Assembly (NCBI GenBank): GCA_937912025.1
Contig: CALDOZ010000053.1
Location: 1 to 36,879 of the forward strand
Source of the DNA: an uncultured Clostridia bacterium
Lineage (GTDB): Bacteria > Bacillota > Clostridia > Christensenellales > Borkfalkiaceae
Direction of reading: 5' to 3'
Length of the DNA stretch: 36,879 nt
In this document: positions 1 through 6,188 of the stretch, piece after piece
Layout: each line of letters starts with the position of its first letter
How positions within the stretch are numbered: position 1 is the stretch's first letter
Notes under the pieces: generated by a model
Told to the model about the DNA's origin: nothing
The model's database searches: none
The model's input: only the letters and a program-made list of their open reading frames with translations
Position numbers and translations under genes: made by a program

Positions 1-66
1 GTCAAGCGGTTAAGACATCGCCCTTTCACGGCGGTAACACGAGTTCGAATCTCGTAGGGGTCACCA
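1..66 (+). tRNA. tRNA-Glu (TTC), 5' end cut by window
   Basis: The D-arm remainder, an anticodon stem-loop with loop CTTTCAC (anticodon TTC), a T-arm with TTCGAAT loop, and a 3' acceptor strand AGGGGTC followed by A and an encoded CCA are all visible. About nine bases of the 5' acceptor strand lie outside the window. It decodes GAA/GAG. Its 3' end is copied downstream, so this gene is also a likely integration site. Confidence 0.93.
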
Positions 67-370
67 AAAAGAAAACACTCATCAAAAGATGGGTGTTTTT
101 CTTTTTGCTATCCGTAAGGACAGGCGAACTCGTAGAGTTCGGCCGTCAAATGACGGGCTTACTATGATGGGCAAAGGTCAACCGAGGGTTTCCCTACTTG
201 TAGGGTATCGGTTGTATCTCGTAGAACTATCACTTACTAAAGTTGGTGTTTTTTTATTTGCTATCCTATAAGGATAGGCGAACTCGTAGAGTTCGGTTAT
301 CCACCAACGGTGGCAATCTGCCGAGGTTCACGCTTGCGGGAAACGGCAGTATCTCGTAGGGGTCACCAAA
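49..370 (+). repeat. Degenerate direct repeats of the tRNA-Glu 3' end and downstream cassette
   Basis: ATCTCGTAG occurs at 49, 216 and 351. The copies at 49 and 351 are identical for 20 bases, through the CCA and two following A residues. Between them lie two similar terminator-like hairpins (about 74-103 and 230-255) and two copies of a hairpin built on CGAACTC/GAGTTCG (about 124-142 and 279-296). This looks like repeated integration or partial duplication at the tRNA gene. No coding potential is convincing here. Confidence 0.7.
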
Positions 371-373
371 CAA

Positions 374-422
374 AGTAAAGACGAACCCGTTTCCTTTAGG
401 GGACGGGTTCGCCTTTGTTTTT
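374..422 (+). terminator. Intrinsic terminator after the tRNA-end repeat
   Basis: An extended hairpin pairs CAAAG with CTTTG on the outside and GACGAACCCGT with ACGGGTTCG inside, and is followed by a T-run. It closes the tRNA-linked repeat block before the SatD gene. Confidence 0.75.
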
Positions 423-447
423 ATGTTAAAAACAAAATAAGTTAATC

Positions 448-510
448 TTTTTTGGTTAATTTAATGCAATTTAACTGTTTTTGGTTAAAAAAGCAAAAAT
501 TAACCAAAAA
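448..510. promoter_or_regulatory. TTTTTGGTTAA sites, candidate operator of the SatD gene
   Basis: TTTTTGGTTAA occurs at about 449 and 478 in direct orientation and as TTAACCAAAAA at 500-510. The last two form an inverted pair with an 11-base gap, directly upstream of the -35 box of the SatD promoter. The SatD product has a C-terminal HTH-like segment, so autoregulation is possible, but that is inference. Confidence 0.5.
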
Positions 511-513
511 CGG

Positions 514-542
514 TTGCAAAAATAATTTTAATGTGCTATATT
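514..542 (+). promoter_or_regulatory. Promoter of SatD-DUF3307 operon
   Basis: TTGCAA at 514-519 and TATATT at 537-542 are spaced by 17 bases. The predicted start site is about 549, giving a very short leader that begins at the GGAGGT ribosome binding site. Confidence 0.6.
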
Positions 543-560
543 GTTTATGGAGGTAAATCT

Positions 561-1442
561 ATGGATAACTTCGCAACATTGATAATTGACATTAAAAACT
601 CTAGAAAATTAACCTTAGAAGAACGTTATTCGGCACAACATAAACTATATGATATTGTTTTATTTATTAACGACATATACAAGGATGTATTGATAAGTAA
701 AGTTGATTTTTCTGCTGGAGACTCTATTCAAGGGGTTTTTAAAAATTTAAGAAATGCGTTCAATGCTTATTTGTTTATAAGGAATTTGTTCTATCCATTT
801 GAAATAAGGTGTGGGCTTGGCTATTCTTCAATAAACGACTACTTAAAAAGCGATTATAAAAACCTATCCACGAATATGTTAGATGGAGAAGCATACCACT
901 TTGCGCAGTATGCATTAATGGAATGCAAAAAAAGGAATAAACAATTTTTACTTTTTTCCAACTCTGCAAAAGATGATATATTAGTTAATGAAATAATGAG
1001 CACAGTACAGATTTTTCTTAACGAACAAACTGCTAGCCAAGCAGATATATGCAATATGTTAAACCTTATTTATCCTATCAACTATCACAATTTAAGCATA
1101 GATATTGATAGATATTGTAAATTTTTTATTAACACGTTAAACAATAATGTTTATAGATATAAAATATCTACTGATGAAAATTATTTATGTAGAGATGTGA
1201 ATCAAGCAATTTATTTAGGGACAAGAAGAAATCAAATTGATGATCAAAATATGGATTATGATAACCGTGTTTTCTATGATGAAATTTTCCCTACGAGATT
1301 AGATTTTTTATTAGCAGATTTTTTAGGAACTTCAAGACAAAATATAACTAAAAGAAAAGAAACTGGGCATACCGAAGAAATAAGAAGACTTGAACTTTCT
1401 GTTATGTCCTATTTGGAAAACATATATGACAAGGGGATTTAA
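561..1442 (+). CDS. SatD family protein (cyclase-like fold plus HTH)
   Basis: A 293-residue cytosolic protein. The start at 561 is chosen over an ATG 30 bases upstream because GGAGGT sits at the right distance before 561. The N-terminal 130 residues match the SatD pattern: LIIDIKNSR (Asp10), FSAGDSIQG (Gly53-Asp54), EIRCGLG around 81-87 and LDGEAYHFA around 107-115. These elements sit as in class III nucleotide cyclase/palm folds, with two possible metal-binding Asp residues. The C-terminus (ADFLGTSRQNITKRKETG, about residues 250-270) looks like an HTH. The next gene starts two bases after the stop, so the two are an operon with a membrane protein. SatD was named from an acid-tolerance locus of Streptococcus mutans; its biochemical role is not established. 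Enzymatic cyclase activity is inference. Confidence 0.8.
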   Translation: MDNFATLIIDIKNSRKLTLEERYSAQHKLYDIVLFINDIYKDVLISKVDFSAGDSIQGVFKNLRNAFNAYLFIRNLFYPFEIRCGLGYSSINDYLKSDYKNLSTNMLDGEAYHFAQYALMECKKRNKQFLLFSNSAKDDILVNEIMSTVQIFLNEQTASQADICNMLNLIYPINYHNLSIDIDRYCKFFINTLNNNVYRYKISTDENYLCRDVNQAIYLGTRRNQIDDQNMDYDNRVFYDEIFPTRLDFLLADFLGTSRQNITKRKETGHTEEIRRLELSVMSYLENIYDKGI

Positions 1443-1444
1443 AC

Positions 1445-2221
1445 ATGAAATTTTCACTAATGATGCTTATAATTTCTCATTTGCTTGCGGATTTTTTCTT
1501 TCAATCAAATAGTTTGGTTGAAAAAAAGTCCACCAATATTAAATATCTTTCAATTCATGCTATTATATATTTAATTTTAATTGTTTTGCCTTGTATACTG
1601 TATGGAAATGTTTTCCAGATACTACTAACATGTACAACTATAGGAATTACACATTTTATAATTGATTTGATGAAAATAAAAGTTTCTGAAAAATTAAAAA
1701 CAGAAAAAGCCTTGTTTTGGATTTTTATTGTAGATCAAATTATTCATTTTGTAGTTTTGTTTTTGGTCTCATTTTTCTTAACTGATTTTAATATTATAGG
1801 AAAGTTCCTTATGGAACAATTCTCTTTTGTAGAAGCAATAATCGGTATTAAATTTCAACAATTTTTTCTTTATTGTGCGGTTTTCTTGATTATGTTTTCA
1901 CCTTCGGGAGTTTTTATTAAATTATTTTTATCTGCACTATCAAAAGAAAAAGTAAAAGAAATCACAGCAAATGAATCTAAAGAACAAGAAAGAGATATGT
2001 CAACGATACAAGCGGGCGCTGTTATAGGATATTTAGAGAGAGTAATAATTCTCGTTTTAGGGTTGTTAGGTCAATACGCTTCAATTGGTTTAGTATTAAC
2101 GGCTAAATCAATTGCAAGATATAATAGAATATCAAATGAACCTGATTTTGCAGAGAGATATTTGGTAGGAACTTTGTTGAGTTTATTCATAGCAATGCTC
2201 GGTTTAATAATTTTAAAATGA
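1445..2221 (+). CDS. DUF3307 family integral membrane protein
   Basis: A 258-residue polytopic membrane protein with about six hydrophobic segments. The N-terminal MLIISHLLADFFFQSNSLVEKK is the hallmark of DUF3307 proteins, with the His-Leu-Leu-Ala-Asp motif. A charged cytosolic loop (about 160-185, KEKVKEITANESKEQERD) is followed by a C-terminal helical pair. It starts two bases after the SatD stop, so the two are probably translationally coupled, and SatD/DUF3307 pairing is a known neighbourhood. The function of DUF3307 is unknown. With a cyclase-like partner it could be a membrane effector or sensor; that is inference only. Confidence 0.8.
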   Translation: MKFSLMMLIISHLLADFFFQSNSLVEKKSTNIKYLSIHAIIYLILIVLPCILYGNVFQILLTCTTIGITHFIIDLMKIKVSEKLKTEKALFWIFIVDQIIHFVVLFLVSFFLTDFNIIGKFLMEQFSFVEAIIGIKFQQFFLYCAVFLIMFSPSGVFIKLFLSALSKEKVKEITANESKEQERDMSTIQAGAVIGYLERVIILVLGLLGQYASIGLVLTAKSIARYNRISNEPDFAERYLVGTLLSLFIAMLGLIILK

Positions 2222-2222
2222 A

Positions 2223-2262
2223 AAAAGCGGTGAGGAAATTAATCCCCACCGCTTTTTACCGC
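2223..2262. terminator. Bidirectional intrinsic terminator
   Basis: AGCGGTGAGG pairs with CCCCACCGCT around an AAATTAAT loop, with A and T runs on the two sides. It can terminate the SatD-DUF3307 operon on + and the small gene at 2302-2484 on -. A second small hairpin (ACCGCC/GGCGGT-like) follows. Confidence 0.8.
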
Positions 2263-2301
2263 CTTTTGCGGTCTAAAACTTCATATACAATGCTCCTATG
2301 A

Positions 2302-2484
2302 TTACAACGGAGCTACAATTTTTTGATTTTTAATATTAAGTTGTCGTTGTTTTTGCCATTCGGCATAATCTTTTTTACCCTTTTCGGAATTGCAGTATTC
2401 TATTATGGAAGAGTATAAAACTCTTGCGATAGAATCCAGTTCCGAGTCGGGCAGTCCCGTAGTGTTTTTGCGCCTTCTTGCCAT
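2302..2484 (-). CDS. Small conserved mobile-element-type protein
   Basis: A 60-residue basic protein starting MARRRKNTTGLPDSELDSIA, ending in a charged helix (KGKKDYAEWQKQRQ). The N-terminal pattern resembles short proteins commonly found in integrative and mobilizable elements of Clostridia; this is recollection of family resemblance, not a search result. The only GA-rich ribosome-binding candidate (GGGAG) is about 20 bases upstream, so the exact start is uncertain. It faces the opposite way to its neighbours and lies beside a cluster of palindromes, consistent with a leftover of a mobile element. No specific function can be assigned. Confidence 0.55.
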   Translation of the reverse strand: MARRRKNTTGLPDSELDSIARVLYSSIIEYCNSEKGKKDYAEWQKQRQLNIKNQKIVAPL

Positions 2485-2732
2485 TAAAATTATAGCTTAT
2501 CATTCTCCCTTTCAAAATTGTTTCCTAAATGGATTCCTCCTTTACACGTCCTCTCGTGTGTTCGTTTTAGGTTTTTCTTTTCTTTTGAAATATTTTGGCC
2601 GAGCCGACTCGTATCAAGACAAGCACACGCCCTACACTCACATAGGGTATTTAAGGGGAATTTTGGTTATTATATTATTTTGTGTGTAAAAAAAATTCGT
2701 TCATTTTATTGTCTAACGCATACCATAAGGGA
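2485..2732. other. Palindrome-rich intergenic region, possible mobilization (oriT-like) or leader remnant
   Basis: Three hairpins lie in tandem: ACACG/CGTGT (2544-2559), CGAGCCGACTCG (2600-2611) and CCCTA/TAGGG (2630-2647). On the minus strand an AAAGGAGGAATCC stretch (about 2530-2545) looks like a ribosome binding site without a recognisable gene behind it. The block lies upstream of the small mobile-element-type gene. Nothing codes convincingly here. Confidence 0.35.
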
Positions 2733-2761
2733 TTGAAAAAAACGCTATTATATGCTATAAT
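2733..2761 (+). promoter_or_regulatory. Promoter of HNH/methyltransferase unit
   Basis: TTGAAA at 2733-2738 and TATAAT at 2756-2761 are 17 bases apart. The spacer and -10 region closely resemble the promoter at 6154-6182 before the pseudouridine synthase gene. Confidence 0.7.
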
Positions 2762-2792
2762 ATTTATAAGATTTTAGCAAAAGGAAAAATTT

Positions 2793-3765
2793 ATGATTCC
2801 AAACTATATAAATCAATGGTTAAAAATATTAGATGAAATGCACAACGATAATACATATAAATTAGCGTTTGGTCGTGCGTTGATAGAAAATATCGCTTTT
2901 TCTCAATATGAAATAGTAGATAATAATGTCGTTGTAGATTTTGACGATATTTCTAAATGTATGTTGAAATACTATTGGAATCAAATTTTTTATTTCAATT
3001 TAAAACAAGCCCCTTACGCAAATAAAGAGCCTGTTATTTGTAAAGATACAAAAGTTTTAATTGATTTGTATAAAAATATAACTAATTCGGCAATTCCTAA
3101 ATGGTATGACGAAGCGATTATAGAAATAAAAAGAACAGCCCCTGATACATACAAAAAAATAATTAAGCATATTACAAAAACTTTACACGAGAATGTTTGT
3201 TGGCGTTTTAAAATTGCAAACGATTCCGAAATTGATATTTACGAATATACGCCTAAAATTTCAAAGATAATATTTACCAAAGAAAACGCCCAATTACTTG
3301 CGCAATACTCTATAATCATTTCAAAGTTGTTGAATTATAAATGGACTCAATTATTAGAAAAATTTAACTATTCCCCTAAAATTGCAAGTAAGGTAAATGG
3401 CATAAGCGAAACAAAATTACGTAGGAATAGTTTGAAAAAAATATAAAGACGCTTTGCTTTTAGAATATTCGGGTAAAGCAATAGATTTTTATACGGGCGA
3501 AGAATTAAGTGCTGACGATATTAGTATCGACCACGTTATACCTTGGAGTTTTATGTATTCAGACGATATTTGGAATTTAGTTATAACTTCAAGGTCTCGC
3601 AATTCTTCAAAAAGCAATTCTATACCTGACGAACAAACTATTGAGAGATTAAAAGAGCGAAACCTAAAATTGGTCAATATTTTAAGCGGTAGTTTGAAAT
3701 CCGATTTGGAAATTTCTATCAAAAATAATTATTTGGATAGGTTCTACTATGAGTGTAAGTTGTAA
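2793..3765 (+). pseudogene. HNH endonuclease domain protein, frameshifted in an A7 tract
   Basis: The first frame runs from ATG 2793 (AAAGGA upstream) to a TAA at 3444-3446. A second frame, to a TAA at 3763-3765, continues the protein. The break sits in a run of seven A residues at 3435-3441. With six A the reading becomes Leu-Lys-Lys-Tyr-Lys-Asp-Ala-Leu and joins the halves into one protein of 323 residues. The second half carries an HNH core: SIDHVIPW (catalytic His), then IWNL and SRNSSKSNSIP. The N-terminal 215 residues resemble those of Firmicutes HNH proteins. The stop overlaps the start of a methyltransferase gene, so the two are coupled. The shift may be a true mutation, phase variation by slippage, transcriptional slippage, or a sequencing error. 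Confidence 0.75.
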
Positions 3766-4333
3766 AACAAAACAATACTATTCTACTAATTATAAAGAAT
3801 ACATTTCTACCACACAAAAAGTTGATATGACTGAACATTATAAACGATTTTTACCATATCTTTCCCAAGGGGCAAAAATATTAGATGTTGGCTTTGGTAG
3901 TGGTCGTGATATGCTTTATTTTGAAAGCAAGGGATATAACGTTTTGGGTATAGACAATGTAAGCGAATTTGTGGATAATGGAAAAGCAAATGGCTTAAAC
4001 GTAGAATTATGTGATTTTCATAATCTCCCTTATATTGAAACGTTTGACGGCATTTGGGCTTGTGCCTCTCTTTTACACTCTAATGACTTACCACTTGCTT
4101 TTAATAATCTTAATAAAGCATTAAAAGTGGGCGGACATATTTATTTGTCTATGAAAAATGGAAATGGCACAAATATTGAAAATGGTAGGTTTTATCAATA
4201 TGTTGACGAAGAAAAATTAAAAGAACTTTGCAAAAAGTCAAATCTTTCTATTGTGGAAATTTACAATTCAGAAGATTTACTTAAAAGGAATAACGGTTGG
4301 ATAAACGCAGTTTTAACTAAAAAATATAAATAA
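3749..4333 (+). CDS. Class I SAM-dependent methyltransferase
   Basis: A 194-residue protein. The SAM-binding motif I is ILDVGFGSGRD (about 45-55), followed by an acidic strand end GYNVLGID, and the conserved FDGIWACASLLH segment at about 95-105 seen in small TehB-like methyltransferases. It lacks the NPPY/DPPY motif of N6-adenine or N4-cytosine DNA methyltransferases and a C5-type PC motif, so it is not an obvious restriction-modification partner. Its ATG overlaps the last 17 bases of the HNH frame, so translation is probably coupled and will depend on the frameshift upstream. The substrate is unknown. Confidence 0.85.
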   Translation: MSVSCKTKQYYSTNYKEYISTTQKVDMTEHYKRFLPYLSQGAKILDVGFGSGRDMLYFESKGYNVLGIDNVSEFVDNGKANGLNVELCDFHNLPYIETFDGIWACASLLHSNDLPLAFNNLNKALKVGGHIYLSMKNGNGTNIENGRFYQYVDEEKLKELCKKSNLSIVEIYNSEDLLKRNNGWINAVLTKKYK

Positions 4334-4370
4334 ATTATAAAATTATATCACAAATGGTCTACTATTATGA

Positions 4371-4376
4371 TATAAT
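4371..4376 (+). promoter_or_regulatory. Possible -10 element upstream of the beta-repeat protein
   Basis: TATAAT at 4371-4376 lies 48 bases before the ATG at 4424. No good -35 box is seen 16 to 18 bases upstream, so this is a weak call. Confidence 0.35.
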
Positions 4377-4423
4377 AATTCTAATGAAGCATTTGCGAAG
4401 TTAAATTAGTTAAGGAGGAGTAT

Positions 4424-4777
4424 ATGGACATAGAAACAATGAGAGACATAAGTTTTATTGCAGGATGTATTCAAAATAAAAAAAATTATACTAGCATTTA
4501 TGATTTTAGTGCTGGGAAATTTTGTTCTATGAGTTACTCCGAGTCTTCGGTTTATGACTTTTCCACTAGAAATTTTTTGTCCATAACAAAGTCTGGTAGT
4601 AGTTATAGTATTTACGATTATAGAACCAGTAATTTTATAAATCTTCAAATAATAGCAAACACCTTTAACGGATACGATTATCATTCAGCTTCATTTTTTA
4701 ATGGAAATATGAATGGCTCATCTGTAAGTTTGTATTCTTTTTCAAAAGGAAAATTTTTTCAATTTTCCTTGTCTTAA
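4424..4777 (+). CDS. Small Tyr/Ser-rich repeat protein, unknown
   Basis: A 117-residue protein with a strong AAGGAGGAG site. I do not recognise a family. It is built of five short repeats of 18 to 20 residues centred on YDF/YDY (Tyr26, 44, 64, 84, 103) followed by a conserved Phe seven residues later: IYDFSAGKF, VYDFSTRNF, IYDYRTSNF, GYDYHSASF, LYSFSKGKF. This suggests a series of beta-hairpins. There is no signal peptide or membrane segment. It sits directly upstream of the Panacea/membrane-protein pair but that pair has its own promoter, so a shared role is uncertain. Confidence 0.65.
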   Translation: MDIETMRDISFIAGCIQNKKNYTSIYDFSAGKFCSMSYSESSVYDFSTRNFLSITKSGSSYSIYDYRTSNFINLQIIANTFNGYDYHSASFFNGNMNGSSVSLYSFSKGKFFQFSLS

Positions 4778-4782
4778 TGATA

Positions 4783-4810
4783 TTGACTTAGCCAAAAATC
4801 ATATTATAAT
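4783..4810 (+). promoter_or_regulatory. Promoter of the Panacea/membrane-protein pair
   Basis: TTGACT at 4783-4788 and TATAAT at 4805-4810 with a 16-base spacer, followed by TGGAGGT and the ATG at 4830. Confidence 0.7.
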
Positions 4811-4829
4811 GTAAATGGAGGTCAAATAA

Positions 4830-5288
4830 ATGTTAGCTATACAATCGGTATGTAATGATTTAATATTTAAATCTATGCAAGAAAACATATCTCTTAGCCC
4901 ATTAAAATTGCAAAAAATCACGTATTTTATTTACGGTTATGGGTTGGCTAAGTATAAAAAGAAGTTGTTCAATGCGGATTTTTATGCCTGGAGATTAGGT
5001 CCAGTTTGTGAGCCCATATATCAAGAGTTTAAATGTTATGGAAGTAATAAAATTACGAGTTATGCGCAAGACGCGTGTGATAAAGCATATTTTCCTAATT
5101 GGGCCAATCCAAGTAATAAAGAGTTGTATGATTGTTTATATGAGGTATGGAATAAATATAAACATTATGATGGGGCAAGTTTAGTTTCTTTAACTCATAA
5201 AAAAGGATCCGCGTGGGAAAAGACGAATAGTAACCAAAGAATAAACGAGGAAGATATAGTTAAAGATGTGGAAGGAGGGCTTTATTAA
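4830..5288 (+). CDS. Panacea (DUF4065/SocA-like) domain protein, candidate antitoxin
   Basis: A 152-residue soluble protein. LSPLKLQKITYFIYGYGLAK (about 21-40), FNADFYAWRLGPVCEPIYQEF (about 46-66), and the C-terminal LVSLTHKKGSAW (about 118-129) are the conserved blocks of the Panacea/SocA/GepA family. Known members act as antitoxins or as proteolytic adaptors (SocA with ClpXP in Caulobacter), and Panacea antitoxins are reported with many different toxin partners. Its TAA overlaps the ATG of the downstream membrane protein by one base (TAATG), the usual layout of an antitoxin-toxin pair. That this particular pair is a toxin-antitoxin system is inference. Confidence 0.85.
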   Translation: MLAIQSVCNDLIFKSMQENISLSPLKLQKITYFIYGYGLAKYKKKLFNADFYAWRLGPVCEPIYQEFKCYGSNKITSYAQDACDKAYFPNWANPSNKELYDCLYEVWNKYKHYDGASLVSLTHKKGSAWEKTNSNQRINEEDIVKDVEGGLY

Positions 5289-5785
5289 TGGCTGAAATTA
5301 ATAATGATAAATTGATAGATGCGAAATTTAATGAAGACAATAAGCCAATAACATCTAAAATGCTTAATGAGGAAGATTTGTCTGAAAAAATGCCTCTAGA
5401 GTTAACTACACCAACTCCTTATGATCAAAGAGATACATATTATACTCAAATATTAGCAAACTACAATACAGAGTATAAAGAAAGACGTAAACAAATCAAA
5501 AGCATGAGAAATATTATGTTTTGGATTATGTTGTCAATTCTTTCTTTAGTTGTGGTTGCAAGCTTAGTAATGTTTTTTATTATTATATGTAAAAGCAATA
5601 ATTCATCTATTGATATCGTAGCAGTTATTTCTGTTGCTGTTTCATTTATATCTACAATTTTAACAATACCAATAATAATAGCAAAAAGTTTATTTCCTGA
5701 AAAAGAGGATAATCAGATTATTGATGTGTTAACTAAGTTGATTGAAAATGATGATAACATAAGAAAGGACAAGCAAAGCAAATAA
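5288..5785 (+). CDS. Two-helix membrane protein, candidate Panacea-linked toxin
   Basis: A 165-residue protein. A charged N-terminal region (about 1-74) is followed by two hydrophobic segments (about 75-101 and 108-137) joined by a short KSNNSS loop, and a charged tail that ends DDNIRKDKQSK. I recognise no named domain. The ATG overlaps the stop of the Panacea gene by one base, so translation is coupled. By position it is the likely effector/toxin of a Panacea pair, perhaps acting on the membrane. It could instead be a membrane anchor or partner for the Panacea protein. Confidence 0.75.
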   Translation: MAEINNDKLIDAKFNEDNKPITSKMLNEEDLSEKMPLELTTPTPYDQRDTYYTQILANYNTEYKERRKQIKSMRNIMFWIMLSILSLVVVASLVMFFIIICKSNNSSIDIVAVISVAVSFISTILTIPIIIAKSLFPEKEDNQIIDVLTKLIENDDNIRKDKQSK

Positions 5786-5813
5786 GGGTAGTTTATTTAC
5801 AAGTTAAATAATA

Positions 5814-5850
5814 AAAAAGGTCGCATTTTATGTGCGACCTTTTCAATTTT
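5814..5850. terminator. Bidirectional intrinsic terminator
   Basis: AAAAGGTCGCA pairs with TGCGACCTTTT around a short loop, flanked by A and T runs. It ends the Panacea unit on + and could end the minus-strand fragment at 5851. Confidence 0.85.
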
Positions 5851-5982
5851 TTAATACTTTAACTTATTGCCTTCTTTTAGTAAGTATTCATCAGATACAC
5901 AAGTGTATTCAAAAACAACTGTTAGACGATTAGAGATAACCCCCCAAATATATAAGCATAAAAATGTTCGTTTTACGCTCAA
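5851..5982 (-). pseudogene. Possible C-terminal fragment of a minus-strand gene
   Basis: The minus strand has an open frame ending at 5851 that reads GVISNRLTVVFEYTCVSDEY then LLKEGNKLKY, immediately before a terminator in the right orientation. There is no proper start or ribosome binding site. It could be the tail of a deleted island gene (an integrase would be expected at this place), but the sequence does not identify it. Confidence 0.3.
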
Positions 5983-6104
5983 ATTGGCTCACCAAACAAA
6001 AAGCACTTACTAAAAGTTGGTGCTTTTTTATTTTTATAAAAATTTATGATAGTAAGGCGTTTGAGTCAACCGAGTGGCTCCCCTTTAGGTGTTTTGGTTA
6101 AAGA
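5979..6104 (+). repeat. Degenerate copy of the tRNA-end/terminator cassette (right side of island)
   Basis: GGCTCACCAAACAAAAAGCACTT followed by a terminator hairpin (AGCACTTACT/GTTGGTGCT, 6000-6026) matches the tRNA-Glu 3' end and the hairpin cassettes near 66-103 and 230-255. GTCAACCGAG at about 6066 repeats a motif also found at about 177. Together these suggest the right border of the accessory island, in degraded form. Confidence 0.5.
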
Positions 6105-6153
6105 TTATGTATTGACAAAAACTTGTTTTAACTAATCTCACTTTAACAAGCAA

Positions 6154-6182
6154 TTGATAAAAGCGCTGTTATATGTTATAAT
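6154..6182 (+). promoter_or_regulatory. Promoter of the pseudouridine synthase gene (leaderless)
   Basis: TTGATA at 6154-6159 and TATAAT at 6177-6182 with a 17-base spacer. The start codon begins at 6189, six bases after the -10 box, so the mRNA would begin at or next to the AUG. There is no ribosome binding site. Confidence 0.7.
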
Positions 6183-6188
6183 ATTAAT

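Noticed and set aside
89..271. 60-residue open frame after the tRNA
   Set aside because: It is made of the repeated hairpin cassettes that follow the tRNA end; composition and structure are those of non-coding repeats.
2390..2736. Two plus-strand open frames over 2390-2736
   Set aside because: They overlap the better supported minus-strand small gene and a palindromic region, and lack ribosome binding sites.
3430..3450. Programmed ribosomal frameshift in the HNH gene
   Set aside because: A +1 slip on AAA-A is possible, but the next codon (ATA) is common in this genome and no stimulatory structure is apparent; slippage or mutation is more likely.
1..6104. Integrase or transposase gene in the island
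   Set aside because: No open frame shows recombinase motifs; only an unidentifiable tail at 5851-5982 might be a trace.
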